DNA from: DAOUVR01 sp034430535
GTDB lineage: Bacteria; Chloroflexota; Dehalococcoidia; E44-bin15
Length of the DNA stretch: 64,000 nt
Assembly (NCBI GenBank): GCA_964443325.1
Contig: CAYUCL010000001.1
Span: 124,001-188,000 of the forward strand
Direction of reading: 5' to 3'
Shown: positions 7,939-16,439 of the stretch, one piece after another
Layout: each line of letters begins with the position of its first letter
How positions within the stretch are numbered: position 1 is the stretch's first letter
Position numbers and translations under genes: made by a program
The notes under the pieces: generated by a model
Seen by the model: only the letters and a program-made list of their open reading frames with translations
The model's database searches: none
Told to the model about the DNA's origin: nothing

Positions 7939-8675
7939 CCCTGTGGCCGAGGCTCGTTCTCCCTTTCGGTTTCGAGTCCCCCGAAACGCCTCTCTCGCTG
8001 AGCATAGACAACAAGCGCTCTCTCGATTTCCTCACTGCCGAAGTCGGGCCAAAAAGTGGGTGTAGCATAATACTCGCTGTAAGCTGACTGCCAAAGCAAG
8101 AAATTGCTGAGGCGCATCTCGCCGCCGGTACGAATGATGAGGTCCGGGTCGGGCAGGTCTGCGGTGTATAGATAGCTGTTTAGCAGCGACTCGTCTATTT
8201 CCTGCGGTGGGATGCCATCCTGGATGATGCGCTTCACTGCATCCAAGATCTCCGCGCGGCCTCCGTAGTCAAAGGCAACGCTCAATGTCATCTCGGTGTT
8301 ATTTTTCGTCAGCTCGATAGCGTGTTTGACCTTGCGCTGAAGCCTGTCCGATAGCCGATCCACGCGGCCGAGAAGGAGGAGCCTGACACCGTGCTCATGA
8401 AAGATATTGGTCTCACGGTCAATCGCCCTCCCCAGGATTCTAAACAATCCATTAACCTCGCTGGCTGGCCGGCTCCAATTCTCTGTAGAGAAGGCGAACA
8501 GGGTGATATCATGTACTCCATATTCTGCCAAGCACTGGATAACCTGGCGGATGTTCTCTGTTCCAGCGCGGTGCCCGGCGATTCTGGGCAGCCCTCGCTC
8601 CTCGGCCCACCTGCCGTTGCCATCCATAATGATTGCCACATGATTGGGGATAGGGACGATCTTAGACTTGGACAT
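7935..8675 (-). CDS. uppS: Isoprenyl (undecaprenyl) diphosphate synthase
   Basis: 246 residues of the cis-prenyltransferase family. The conserved substrate loop H-V-A-I-I-M-D-G-N-G-R-W-A and the G-H-R-A-G segment are present, with F-A-F-S-T-E-N-W and the C-terminal D-P-D-L-I-I-R-T-G-G-E-x-R-L-S-N-F-L-L-W-Q. It condenses IPP units to the lipid carrier for cell-wall and glycan synthesis, and so consumes the product of the MEP genes downstream. ATG 8675 is used; the TTG just before it is also in frame. Confidence 0.96.
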   Translation of the reverse strand: MSKSKIVPIPNHVAIIMDGNGRWAEERGLPRIAGHRAGTENIRQVIQCLAEYGVHDITLFAFSTENWSRPASEVNGLFRILGRAIDRETNIFHEHGVRLLLLGRVDRLSDRLQRKVKHAIELTKNNTEMTLSVAFDYGGRAEILDAVKRIIQDGIPPQEIDESLLNSYLYTADLPDPDLIIRTGGEMRLSNFLLWQSAYSEYYATPTFWPDFGSEEIERALVVYAQRERRFGGLETERENEPRPQG

Positions 8676-8728
8676 CAAATTACCCAGAAAGGAGAGATGC
8701 AGACGAGATTCCCTTATTTCTCTATTGG

Positions 8729-9286
8729 CTAAACCTCTAGTAGCTCCGCCTCTTTGACCTTGGCTGTTTTATCTACTTCATCGACGAAGCTATCGGTAAG
8801 CTGCTGAAGTTGCTCTTGAGCGCGTTTCAGTTCGTCCTCGGAGATCTCTTTGTTTCGCTCCAGATCCCTGAGTTCCTCCAGGGCATTTCTCCTGATGTTG
8901 CGCACGGCCACCCTCCCATCTTCAGCCCTCTTATGGACTAACTTAACCAGTTCCTTTCGACGCTCCTCAGAGAGCAGGGGAATGGTGATGCGGATAACAC
9001 TTCCATCGTTTGCCGGATTGAGACCAAGATCCGCTTTTTGGATGGCTTTATCAATGCTGGATATGGCACTTCTGTCCCACGGCTGGACCAGCAGCAGCCT
9101 TGCATCCGGCACCGAGATAGTAGCCATCTGTTTTAGAGGGGTGGGCACACCGTGGTAGTCCACCTTGATATGGTCGATAATCGCCGGGCTAGCTCGCCCG
9201 GTGCGGATAGTAGAGAGCTCTTTCCTCAATGCCCCGATAGTCTTATCCATCTTCGAGGTTGTCTCTTCAAGTGTCTCTTCGATCAT
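8729..9286 (-). CDS. frr: Ribosome recycling factor
   Basis: 185 residues, the standard length. It splits post-termination ribosomes together with EF-G. Hallmarks are L-R-K-E-L-S-T-I-R-T-G-R-A-S-P near the N terminus, Y-H-G-V-P-T-P-L, and the helical E-E-R-R-K-E-L-V-K-L-V-H-K segment with V-A-V-R-N-I-R-R. It lies 12 bases after pyrH in the canonical rpsB-tsf-pyrH-frr order. Confidence 0.98.
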   Translation of the reverse strand: MIEETLEETTSKMDKTIGALRKELSTIRTGRASPAIIDHIKVDYHGVPTPLKQMATISVPDARLLLVQPWDRSAISSIDKAIQKADLGLNPANDGSVIRITIPLLSEERRKELVKLVHKRAEDGRVAVRNIRRNALEELRDLERNKEISEDELKRAQEQLQQLTDSFVDEVDKTAKVKEAELLEV

Positions 9287-9298
9287 TTCTCTAGCCCT

Positions 9299-10018
9299 CT
9301 AGGCAGAGACTATGCTGCCGATAGGCTCTCCCAGCACCGCCTGCACAATGCTTTGGGGAGCACTTAGGTCGAAGACGATTATGGGAAGCTGATGCTCCAT
9401 GCAAAGGGAAAGAGCGGTTGAGTCCATAACTTGAAGGTGCAAATTCAGGACATCGAGGTAGCTAATTCTTTCGAACTTCTTGGCATTAGGGCTTTTTCGT
9501 GGGTCGGCATCATAAACGCCATCGACTCTGTGCTTTGCCATGAGCAGCACGTCTGCGTCAATCTCAATGGCCCTGAGCGCCGCTGCGGTATCTGTGGTCA
9601 TAAAGGGGTTCCCCGTGCCACCAGCAAAAATAACAACCCTCCCCTTCTCTAGATGGCGGAGTGCACGGCGAGGAATGTATGGTTCGGCAATAGCTTCAAC
9701 AGTGAGAGCGCTTTGCGTTCTGGTGGTTATTCTGGCCTTTTCCAAAGCGCTCTGAAGTGCCAGAGCATTAATCAGAGTACCCAGCATCCCAGCGTAATCC
9801 GCGGTGCTTCGATCCATGCCCGCAGCCTCCGCTGCTGCTCCTCTCCATATGTTCCCTCCGCCGACCACGATTGCAACCTCAACCCTTTCTTTTAACAACT
9901 GCTTTATTTGTTCTACAATGCCACAGAGAGTAGGCGGGTCGATGGTAACTCCACTATCTCCCATCATGGCCTCGCCGCTTAGCTTTAGTAGTATGCGTTT
10001 ATACTTAGAGTTTGCCAT
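9299..10018 (-). CDS. pyrH: UMP kinase
   Basis: 239 residues of the amino-acid-kinase fold, phosphorylating UMP to UDP. Y-K-R-I-L-L-K-L-S-G-E-A opens the protein. The nucleotide motifs V-V-G-G-G-N-I-W-R-G and F-A-G-G-T-G-N-P-F-M-T-T-D-T-A-A-A-L-R follow. ATG 10018 lies just after the tsf stop, with AAGGA inside the tsf end as its ribosome site. Confidence 0.98.
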   Translation of the reverse strand: MANSKYKRILLKLSGEAMMGDSGVTIDPPTLCGIVEQIKQLLKERVEVAIVVGGGNIWRGAAAEAAGMDRSTADYAGMLGTLINALALQSALEKARITTRTQSALTVEAIAEPYIPRRALRHLEKGRVVIFAGGTGNPFMTTDTAAALRAIEIDADVLLMAKHRVDGVYDADPRKSPNAKKFERISYLDVLNLHLQVMDSTALSLCMEHQLPIIVFDLSAPQSIVQAVLGEPIGSIVSA

Positions 10019-10022
10019 CTGA

Positions 10023-10532
10023 TCAATCCTTGCCTAACTCAAAACGGGCAAATCTTCTTACCTTGATGTTCTCCCCAACCCTGGCTATGATATCGTTAAT
10101 GATGTCCTGGACAGTTCTTTCGGGGTCTCTAATAAAGGATTGGGAGAGGAGGCAAACCTCATCGGGGTCAACCTCGTGAGGGAGTTCGTCTTCATTAAAA
10201 TCAGCTCTGCTCAAAAAGGACGGATCTGTGGCTGCTACCTGCATCGCCAGGTGGTGGGCTAATTCCTTGAACTCATCGGTATGCGCCACAAAGTCGGTTT
10301 CACAATTTACCTCCACCAGAGCACCAATTCGTCCCCCGGTATGAATATAGGTCTCTACCAGTCCCTGTCTTACTTCCCGATGCGCCTTTTTCTCTGCCTT
10401 GGCCAGACCTTGCCGCTTGAGTATCTCTACGGCACCATCGATATCGCCCTTCGCTTCTTCGAGTGCCCTTTTGCAGTTCATAATCCCAGCGCCGGTTTTC
10501 TCTCGTAGTTCCTTTATCGTTTGGGTAGTCAC
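10023..10532 (-). CDS. tsf: Elongation factor Ts, short form
   Basis: About 169 residues, the nucleotide exchange factor for EF-Tu. The UBA-like N terminus (I-K-E-L-R-E-K-T-G-A-G-I-M-N-C-K-R-A-L) and V-E-V-N-C-E-T-D-F-V-A are intact. E. coli EF-Ts is about 283 residues; this one has a single dimerisation-type core, like the short EF-Ts of several Gram-positive and thermophilic lineages. GTG 10532 is preferred because GAGGAG lies seven to eight bases upstream; a longer frame from 10559 would overlap rpsB by 23 bases. Confidence 0.95.
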   Translation of the reverse strand: MTTQTIKELREKTGAGIMNCKRALEEAKGDIDGAVEILKRQGLAKAEKKAHREVRQGLVETYIHTGGRIGALVEVNCETDFVAHTDEFKELAHHLAMQVAATDPSFLSRADFNEDELPHEVDPDEVCLLSQSFIRDPERTVQDIINDIIARVGENIKVRRFARFELGKD

Positions 10533-10536
10533 TATG

Positions 10537-11343
10537 TTACTCCTCAGCTTCTGGGGCAAAGCTTAGCGATTCTAAGCTCTCAGGCTCCTCTGCCTCCACC
10601 GTCTCCATCTCTGCAATCTTTTCTGCCTGTGCCAACTCGTAGGCACTTTTGCCCTCTAGAGCGGCATCGGCCATCCTGCTGGTTATCAGCTTGATCGCTC
10701 TCACCGCGTCATCATTTGCCGGGATAGGATGGTCAATCTCGTCGGGGTCACAATTGGTATCGGCGATGGCTACAATGGGAACTCCGGTGCGCCTTGCCTC
10801 GGCAACAGCGATCCTGTCCTTCGTCGGGTCTACTATGAATAAAGCTCCGGGGAATCTGGTCATCTCCTTAAAGCCCCCCAGTTGCCGATTGAGACGGGTG
10901 ATCTCATCTTCTAACTTCAGCGCCTCCCTCTTGGTGAGGTAATTGAATTCGCCCCTCGCTTTGCGATCCTCAAGGCGCACTAAATAGTCGATCCTCGCCT
11001 GGATGGTAACGAAGTTGGTAAGCATCCCCCCTAACCAGCGCTGATTCACATAGAACATGCCGCAACGCTTGGCCTCTTCTTCCACTGTCTCCTTAGACTG
11101 CTTCTTGGTGCCCACAAAGATTATTGCCTCACCCTTTGCGGCGACATCGCGAATAAAATCGTAGGCCCTATTTAACATGATGGTTGTCTGCTGAAGGTCG
11201 ATGATGTGGATCCCATTCTTCTCGGTGAAGATATATTTCTTCATTCTAGGGTGCCAGCGCGCCGTCTGGTGACCAAAGTGGGCACCTGCTTCCAGCAGCG
11301 CTTTTATGGGAACTATCTCTTTTTCAGTCCTTTCCTCTTCCAT
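10537..11343 (-). CDS. rpsB: 30S ribosomal protein S2
   Basis: 268 residues. Signature segments are L-L-E-A-G-A-H-F-G-H-Q-T-A-R-W-H-P, Y-V-N-Q-R-W-L-G-G-M-L-T-N-F, and I-V-D-P-T-K-D-R-I-A-V-A-E-A. The C-terminal ~30 residues are a Glu-rich tail (E-T-V-E-A-E-E-P-E-S). First gene of the long operon; ATG follows AGGGGGAG. A promoter is visible at 11370-11398. Confidence 0.98.
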   Translation of the reverse strand: MEEERTEKEIVPIKALLEAGAHFGHQTARWHPRMKKYIFTEKNGIHIIDLQQTTIMLNRAYDFIRDVAAKGEAIIFVGTKKQSKETVEEEAKRCGMFYVNQRWLGGMLTNFVTIQARIDYLVRLEDRKARGEFNYLTKREALKLEDEITRLNRQLGGFKEMTRFPGALFIVDPTKDRIAVAEARRTGVPIVAIADTNCDPDEIDHPIPANDDAVRAIKLITSRMADAALEGKSAYELAQAEKIAEMETVEAEEPESLESLSFAPEAEE

Positions 11344-11369
11344 ACTCCCCCTTATGCGAGTTTAGTGAA

Positions 11370-11398
11370 AGTATAGCACAGTGGATGGCGCGAGGCAA
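11370..11398 (-). promoter_or_regulatory. Promoter of the rpsB-ispG operon
   Basis: On the minus strand TTGCCT (11398-11393), a 17-base spacer, then TATACT (11375-11370). The -10 box is one mismatch from consensus. It lies 27 bases before the rpsB ATG and faces away from the tRNA-Ser promoter. Confidence 0.6.
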
Positions 11399-11403
11399 CA
11401 TGA

Positions 11404-11432
11404 TTGAAAAATTCGCCACTCTGTGCTAAATT
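11404..11432 (+). promoter_or_regulatory. Promoter of tRNA-Ser (and possibly miaB)
   Basis: TTGAAA (11404-11409), a 17-base spacer, then TAAATT (11427-11432). The tRNA begins about eight bases later, which fits direct transcription of the tRNA. Confidence 0.55.
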
Positions 11433-11439
11433 TAGATAT

Positions 11440-11531
11440 GGAGGGATCGCATAGTGGTCTAGTGCGGCCGCCTGCTAAGCGGTTACCCTGAGAAATTGGG
11501 GTCGTGGGTTCGAATCCCACTCCCTCCGCCA
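11440..11531 (+). tRNA. tRNA-Ser (anticodon GCT)
   Basis: Acceptor GGAGGGA (11440-11446) pairs with TCCCTCC (11521-11527), followed by discriminator G and an encoded CCA. The anticodon loop is CT-GCT-AA on a GCCGC/GCGGT stem, so it reads AGC/AGU serine codons. The long variable arm and 92-base length fit a class II tRNA. T-arm GTGGG-TTCGAAT-CCCAC is perfect. Confidence 0.97.
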
Positions 11532-11599
11532 TGGAGGTTCGGAGAATTCGCATACCCCTCAATCGGGGGTATATTTTTTCCAGTAAAGGGGAGGCTTCG

Positions 11600-12955
11600 A
11601 TGCCCTTCTATCATATGTGGACCATCGGATGCCAAATGAACAAAGCCGACTCACAGCACATTGCCTGCTATCTGGAGCAGATAGGTTATCAGGCTAGCTC
11701 AAAGGTAGAGGAGGCTGAGATCATTGTGCTGAATAGCTGTGTTGTGCGCCAAAGCGCCGAGGACCGCGTTATCAATAAGCTCAATGCTCTCAAATCGATA
11801 AAAAAAACACATAATCCACTCCTTGTTCTCACCGGCTGCATGGTGGAATCGAATATGGATGACCTGATGTATCGCTTCCCTCAGGTGGACCTCTTTTTCC
11901 GGCCACAGGCTTTTTCCGAGTTGGTCCAATTTCTAACAGACCGTCATCTAGCCCCCGATGAACTGGAGCCTGATTCAATTCTTCCCAAGCCGTCGCCCAG
12001 CACCTTTGTCCCCATCATTGAGGGCTGCGATAACTTCTGTTCTTACTGCATCGTGCCTTATCGAAGAGGGAGGGAGCGGAGCCGTCCTATGGAGGAGATT
12101 ATCGGCGAGGTTGCAGAGCTTGCCTCTTGCGGTACGAAGGAGGTCATACTCCTGGGTCAGAAAGTCGATTCCTATGGCCATGACCTACCTGAAAAGCCCG
12201 ACCTGGCCAAACTCCTGACCGGGCTAAACCGAGTCGACGGTTTGGCTCGGATACGCTTCTTGACCTCTCACCCTAAAGATATGAACGAAAGACTTATTGA
12301 AGCGATGGCATACCTTGATAAGGTATGCGAGCACCTGAGCTTGCCCTTTCAGGCAGGGGACGATGAAATCTTGCATACGATGAGGCGAGGCTATACTATA
12401 GAGCAATATCGTGCTCTCGTGGATCGTATTCGCTATGCCATTCCTGACATCGCTCTGAGCACAGATGTCATTGTTGGCTTTCCAGGAGAGAGCGAGGAGC
12501 AGTTTCACCGGACATTCGATTTGCTGCGTGAGCTCAGATTCGACACTGTTCATGTTGCTGCCTACTCGCCACGCCCGGGGACCATCGCCTCAAGAAAGCT
12601 CACCGACGATGTCCCACCTGAGGAGAAGGTGATACGGCGAGAGATTATCGAACAACTTCAGAAAGGCATCGCCACCGAACTCAATGTCCGTCTTATGGGC
12701 AGTACCGTAGAGGTCCTAGTGGAAGGGCAAAAAAATGACAAATGGTGGGGTCGCACCAGAGGGGATAAGCTTGTCTTCTTTAAAGATGAAGCCGACTGCC
12801 TGGGCCAGATTGTCAAGATAAGAGTCGAGAAAACAGGCCCCTGGTCATTACAGGGGAGTTTGATATACGACCGTCAGAGGGGAGAATTCCCTGATATGAC
12901 AAAGGCAATCCCCAAAATGCAACCGGGAAATCTCTCCACTCATATAGTTATTTAA
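11600..12955 (+). CDS. miaB: tRNA-2-methylthio-N6-dimethylallyladenosine synthase (MiaB family)
   Basis: About 451 residues: an N-terminal UPF0004 domain with C-Q-M-N, S-C-V-V-R and G-C-M-V-E cluster cysteines, then a radical SAM core with C-D-N-F-C-S-Y-C-I-V-P-Y, then a C-terminal TRAM domain. It methylthiolates i6A37 of tRNAs reading UNN codons, using two [4Fe-4S] clusters and SAM. ATG 11600 follows AGGGGAGG; an upstream in-frame start at 11504 lies inside the tRNA gene and is unlikely. nadA starts ten bases downstream. MtaB or RimO are alternatives, but Q-M-N and the length favour MiaB. Confidence 0.93.
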   Translation: MPFYHMWTIGCQMNKADSQHIACYLEQIGYQASSKVEEAEIIVLNSCVVRQSAEDRVINKLNALKSIKKTHNPLLVLTGCMVESNMDDLMYRFPQVDLFFRPQAFSELVQFLTDRHLAPDELEPDSILPKPSPSTFVPIIEGCDNFCSYCIVPYRRGRERSRPMEEIIGEVAELASCGTKEVILLGQKVDSYGHDLPEKPDLAKLLTGLNRVDGLARIRFLTSHPKDMNERLIEAMAYLDKVCEHLSLPFQAGDDEILHTMRRGYTIEQYRALVDRIRYAIPDIALSTDVIVGFPGESEEQFHRTFDLLRELRFDTVHVAAYSPRPGTIASRKLTDDVPPEEKVIRREIIEQLQKGIATELNVRLMGSTVEVLVEGQKNDKWWGRTRGDKLVFFKDEADCLGQIVKIRVEKTGPWSLQGSLIYDRQRGEFPDMTKAIPKMQPGNLSTHIVI

Positions 12956-12965
12956 GGCCAATAAA

Positions 12966-13868
12966 ATGGATAATCTTAGAGATAGAATTCTCGAGTTGAA
13001 GAAATCGCTAAATGCGGTGATTGTGGCCCATAATTACCAGCGGCCCGAGGTGCAGGACATCGCCGATTTTACCGGCGATTCACTGGAGTTGTCACGCAGA
13101 TGCACCGAGGTCGATGCCGATGTTATCGTGTTCTGCGGAGTCCGTTTTATGGCGGAGAGCGCTGCAATCCTCAACCCAGAACGAACTGTCCTCCTTTCAG
13201 AGGCCGACGCTGGCTGCCCTATGGCCGACATGACCGATGCAGACAGCGTCAGGGAGTGGAAGGAGAGGTATCCACAGGCTGCTGTTGTTTGCTATATAAA
13301 CTCTTCGGCAGCGGTCAAGGCGGAGAGCGATATCTGCTGCACCTCAGCCAACGCGCTCAAGGTAGTGGAATCACTCCCCCAAGACGAAATCCTGTTCATC
13401 CCAGACCAGTATCTGGGACACTATGTGTCGACAAAGACCGACAAGCGAATCATTCTGTATCCGGGTTTCTGCCCACCACACCAGCGGCTGAATGTCAGGC
13501 ATATCCAGCTTGCCAGGGAGCTTCACCCCGATGCTGTGGTCCTGGTGCACCCTGAGTGCTCTGCTGAGGTCATCGCCCAGGCTGATGCTGCGCTGAGCAC
13601 CTCGCAGATCCTCCGCTTTGCCAAGGAGAGCGATGCCAGGACCTTCCTCATTGGCACCGAGAAAGGGCTCATTTATGGCCTCAGCCAGGAGAATCCAGGG
13701 AAGACCTTCCACCTGCTCACGGAGGGATTGCTTTGTCACGATATGAAGAAGACAACACTCGAGAGCGTTGTCAGGACGATGGAGGAACAGCGGAATGTAG
13801 TAAAGGTGCCCGAAGAGGTGAGAGTCAGGGCAAAGCTTGCCCTTGATCGCATGCTGGCTGTTTCCTAA
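12966..13868 (+). CDS. nadA: Quinolinate synthase A
   Basis: 300 residues. It condenses iminoaspartate with DHAP to quinolinate using a [4Fe-4S] cluster. The three cluster Cys are visible in V-F-C-G-V-R-F-M-A-E, D-I-C-C-T-S-A-N-A and the C-terminal L-L-C-H-D-M-K-K. A-H-N-Y-Q-R-P-E-V-Q and H-P-E-C are family motifs. It stands between miaB and nadB and forms a de novo NAD operon with nadB and nadC. Confidence 0.97.
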   Translation: MDNLRDRILELKKSLNAVIVAHNYQRPEVQDIADFTGDSLELSRRCTEVDADVIVFCGVRFMAESAAILNPERTVLLSEADAGCPMADMTDADSVREWKERYPQAAVVCYINSSAAVKAESDICCTSANALKVVESLPQDEILFIPDQYLGHYVSTKTDKRIILYPGFCPPHQRLNVRHIQLARELHPDAVVLVHPECSAEVIAQADAALSTSQILRFAKESDARTFLIGTEKGLIYGLSQENPGKTFHLLTEGLLCHDMKKTTLESVVRTMEEQRNVVKVPEEVRVRAKLALDRMLAVS

Positions 13869-13881
13869 AAGGGGCTTTCAA

Positions 13882-15417
13882 ATGAATGAGTATGACTATA
13901 TCGTGGTTGGCAGCGGCATCGCCGGGCTCTATACCGCACTTCTGGCCAAAGAGCAGGGGAGCGTGCTCATCCTGACCAAGGGCACTATCGATGAGTGTAA
14001 TACAAAGCATGCTCAGGGTGGGATTGCCGCAGCAATTGGACATGGAGATTCCGCCGAGCTTCACTATCAAGACACTATCGCCGCTGGTGACGGTTTGTGT
14101 GACCCTGAAGCGGTGCGCATCCTTGTCGAGGAAGCGCCTGACCGCATAAGCGACCTCATCAATTTCAGTGTTCCCTTCGACACTATAGATGGCGAGATCG
14201 CCCTCGCAAGGGAGGCAGCTCACAGCGTTCCCAGGATATTACATGCGGGCGGCGATGCCACTGGCGAGCGTATTGAGGTTACCTTGAGCAACATGGCGAG
14301 GCTGGCCAAGATTGGCATCATGGAGCACTTCCTTGCTACAGAGATAACCGTTAAAGACGGTACAGTAAGTGGAATAAGAGCCCTTGATTGTCAGACCGGT
14401 AGCGTCGAGGAGTTTGGCTGCAAGTCCGTTATACTCGCCACCGGTGGCATGGGACGTCTTTTTAGATTCACCACAAACCCCGATGTTGCCACTGGCGATG
14501 GCATAGCGCTGGCCTACAATGCCGGGGCAGAGATTGCAGATATAGAGTTCTTTCAGTTCCATCCCACGGCGCTGCGCATCCCCGGTATGCCTCCCTTCCT
14601 CATCTCCGAGGCGGTAAGGGGTGAGGGGGGCATACTACGCAATGTAGAGGGGCGCCAGTTCATGTTTGACTACAGTTCTGACGGGGAGCTTGCGCCTCGG
14701 GACATCGTAGCTCGCGGCATCCTATTTGAGATGAATAAAACGAATAGTAACCACGTCTTCCTCGATGTGACCCATTTGCCGCCGCACAAGGTCTCCGCGC
14801 GGTTCCCAAGCATTTATCACTTCTGCCAGGAACATGGCCTGGATATGACCAAGTCCCCTATTCCTGTAGCACCGGCCGCCCACTATATGATGGGCGGTGT
14901 AAAGACCAACGCCTGGGGTGAGACTAATATCGCCGGATTGTTCGCTGCTGGAGAGACGGCTTGCACCGGGGTTCATGGCGCCAATAGACTGGCCTCGAAC
15001 TCGCTTCTGGAGGTGCTGGTCTTTGCCAAGAGGATTGCGCAGAGGTCAAAGGAGGAAGGCTGGCTCTCTGACGCCAGCAAGGGGGAGCACTATTCCCTGA
15101 GCGAAAGAAGAGCATCAGGTGCTGTCCCTCCACTAAGCCTGGCAGCGCTTCAATCGTTGATGTGGGACAAGGTGGGTATAGTGCGCTTCGGTGAGGGATT
15201 GGAGGAGGCGGCATCGATCCTGGCCTCATGGCAACAGACACTGGAGATGCGCTGCGACCGCCCTTCCTATGAGCTAAGTGGCTTGATCCTGGCAGGCCGC
15301 CTGATGGCTGAAGCAGCGCTTGCGAGGAAGGAGAGCCGTGGCGCCCACTTCCGCACCGATTTCCCTGAATCTTCGGATGACTGGCTGCAGCATATCGTTT
15401 TCAGGAAGTCAGATTGA
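13882..15417 (+). CDS. nadB: L-aspartate oxidase
   Basis: About 511 residues. This FAD enzyme oxidises aspartate to iminoaspartate for NadA. The FAD-binding G-S-G-I-A-G-L-Y-T-A lies at the N terminus. H-A-Q-G-G-I-A-A, H-P-T-A-L and G-A-N-R-L-A-S-N-S-L-L-E follow, all of the succinate dehydrogenase/L-aspartate oxidase family. ATG 13882 follows AAAGGGG, 13 bases after the nadA stop; a longer frame from 13837 would overlap nadA. The length is a little short of E. coli NadB, mostly in the C-terminal helical domain. Confidence 0.96.
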   Translation: MNEYDYIVVGSGIAGLYTALLAKEQGSVLILTKGTIDECNTKHAQGGIAAAIGHGDSAELHYQDTIAAGDGLCDPEAVRILVEEAPDRISDLINFSVPFDTIDGEIALAREAAHSVPRILHAGGDATGERIEVTLSNMARLAKIGIMEHFLATEITVKDGTVSGIRALDCQTGSVEEFGCKSVILATGGMGRLFRFTTNPDVATGDGIALAYNAGAEIADIEFFQFHPTALRIPGMPPFLISEAVRGEGGILRNVEGRQFMFDYSSDGELAPRDIVARGILFEMNKTNSNHVFLDVTHLPPHKVSARFPSIYHFCQEHGLDMTKSPIPVAPAAHYMMGGVKTNAWGETNIAGLFAAGETACTGVHGANRLASNSLLEVLVFAKRIAQRSKEEGWLSDASKGEHYSLSERRASGAVPPLSLAALQSLMWDKVGIVRFGEGLEEAASILASWQQTLEMRCDRPSYELSGLILAGRLMAEAALARKESRGAHFRTDFPESSDDWLQHIVFRKSD

Positions 15418-15488
15418 CGCTTAAAAACGTCATGTCAATAAATTGCGGTAATCAGGCGAGGTCGATCAATGCGAAGCAGCTTAGAAAC

Positions 15489-15539
15489 GTAGCGCGAGGC
15501 TTTAGCCTCGCTGAAAGCGTCCCTTAAGGGTCGCGCTAC
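15489..15539. repeat. GTAG-type nested palindrome, family A copy 3
   Basis: Outer arms GTAGCGCGA / TCGCGCTAC, inner hairpins GCGAGGC-TTTA-GCCTCGC and CCCTTAAGGG. It lies 71 bases after the nadB stop in the nadB-15630 gap. Confidence 0.95.
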
Positions 15540-15629
15540 ATGAATATAGGTATGAAGCACCATGAATTGCTAAAAATAAAACGAGAAGTCAACATTAGAT
15601 AGTCTTCATAAACGCGGAAAGGAGCAAAA

Positions 15630-16355
15630 ATGACAAAGGTAGTGGCGATCAACGCCAGTCCCAAGATGACTAAGGGCAATACACACCTCATCCTGGAGCC
15701 ATTTCTTGACGGGATGAAGGAGATGGGAGCAGAGGTGGAAGTCTTCTACACCAAGAAGCTCAAGATTAAACCATGCCAGGGCGGGTTTATCTGCTGGATT
15801 AAGACGCCTGGAAAGTGCTGGCAGAAGGATGACATGCAATGGCTCGTTCCCAAGATAGGTGAGTCAGATATCCTCGTTCTCGCTACACCGGTCTATGTCG
15901 ATGGTGTATCTGGCCCGATGAAGAATCTGATGGACCGCACGCTCCCCCTAGTACATGGGCCATTCGAGTTGCGCGACGGTCACTGTCGCCACCCGCTGCG
16001 CGAGGAATACAAAGCCGGCAAGCTCGTGCTGGTCTCCAATAGCGGATTTTGGGAGATGGATAACTTCGACCCATTGATTGTCCACATGAAGGCATTCTGC
16101 AAGAATCTATCTCGCGAATACGCTGGGGCATTGTTGCGGCCTCACGGAGGGGGATTGAGGGCATTCAAGGACCTGGGTGTGCTGATAGATGACGTCTTCG
16201 AGGCGGCGAAAGAAGCCGGTCGCCAACTGGTGCGAGACGGAAAGATGTCATCCGAAACCCTGGCGACAGTGAGCCGAGAAATTCTGCCTTTTCAGGTATA
16301 CTTCGACGCCGCGGTCAAAGGTTTGACACCGGTACAAGAAGACGTTAAGGCATAG
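15630..16355 (+). CDS. NADPH-dependent FMN reductase / flavodoxin-fold protein
   Basis: 241 residues. The N terminus V-V-A-I-N-A-S-P-K-M-T-K-G-N-T is the FMN phosphate loop of the NADPH-dependent FMN reductase family, and L-A-T-P-V-Y-V-D-G-V-S-G-P-M-K is the second flavin-contact loop. The segment C-Q-G-G-F-I-C-W...G-K-C occupies the place of the cluster motif of iron-sulfur flavoproteins, but one of the four cysteines is replaced by Gly, so an intact [4Fe-4S] site is doubtful. GAAAGGAG precedes the ATG. Although placed between nadB and nadC, it has no known role in NAD synthesis. Confidence 0.85.
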   Translation: MTKVVAINASPKMTKGNTHLILEPFLDGMKEMGAEVEVFYTKKLKIKPCQGGFICWIKTPGKCWQKDDMQWLVPKIGESDILVLATPVYVDGVSGPMKNLMDRTLPLVHGPFELRDGHCRHPLREEYKAGKLVLVSNSGFWEMDNFDPLIVHMKAFCKNLSREYAGALLRPHGGGLRAFKDLGVLIDDVFEAAKEAGRQLVRDGKMSSETLATVSREILPFQVYFDAAVKGLTPVQEDVKA

Positions 16356-16439
16356 AACGGGCTTCGTTATGAAAGCAGGCCTGCCAGTTTCGCCTATTTA
16401 TTTGCTTGTGGCTCGCCTAAACGACTGGATAGTTACATT

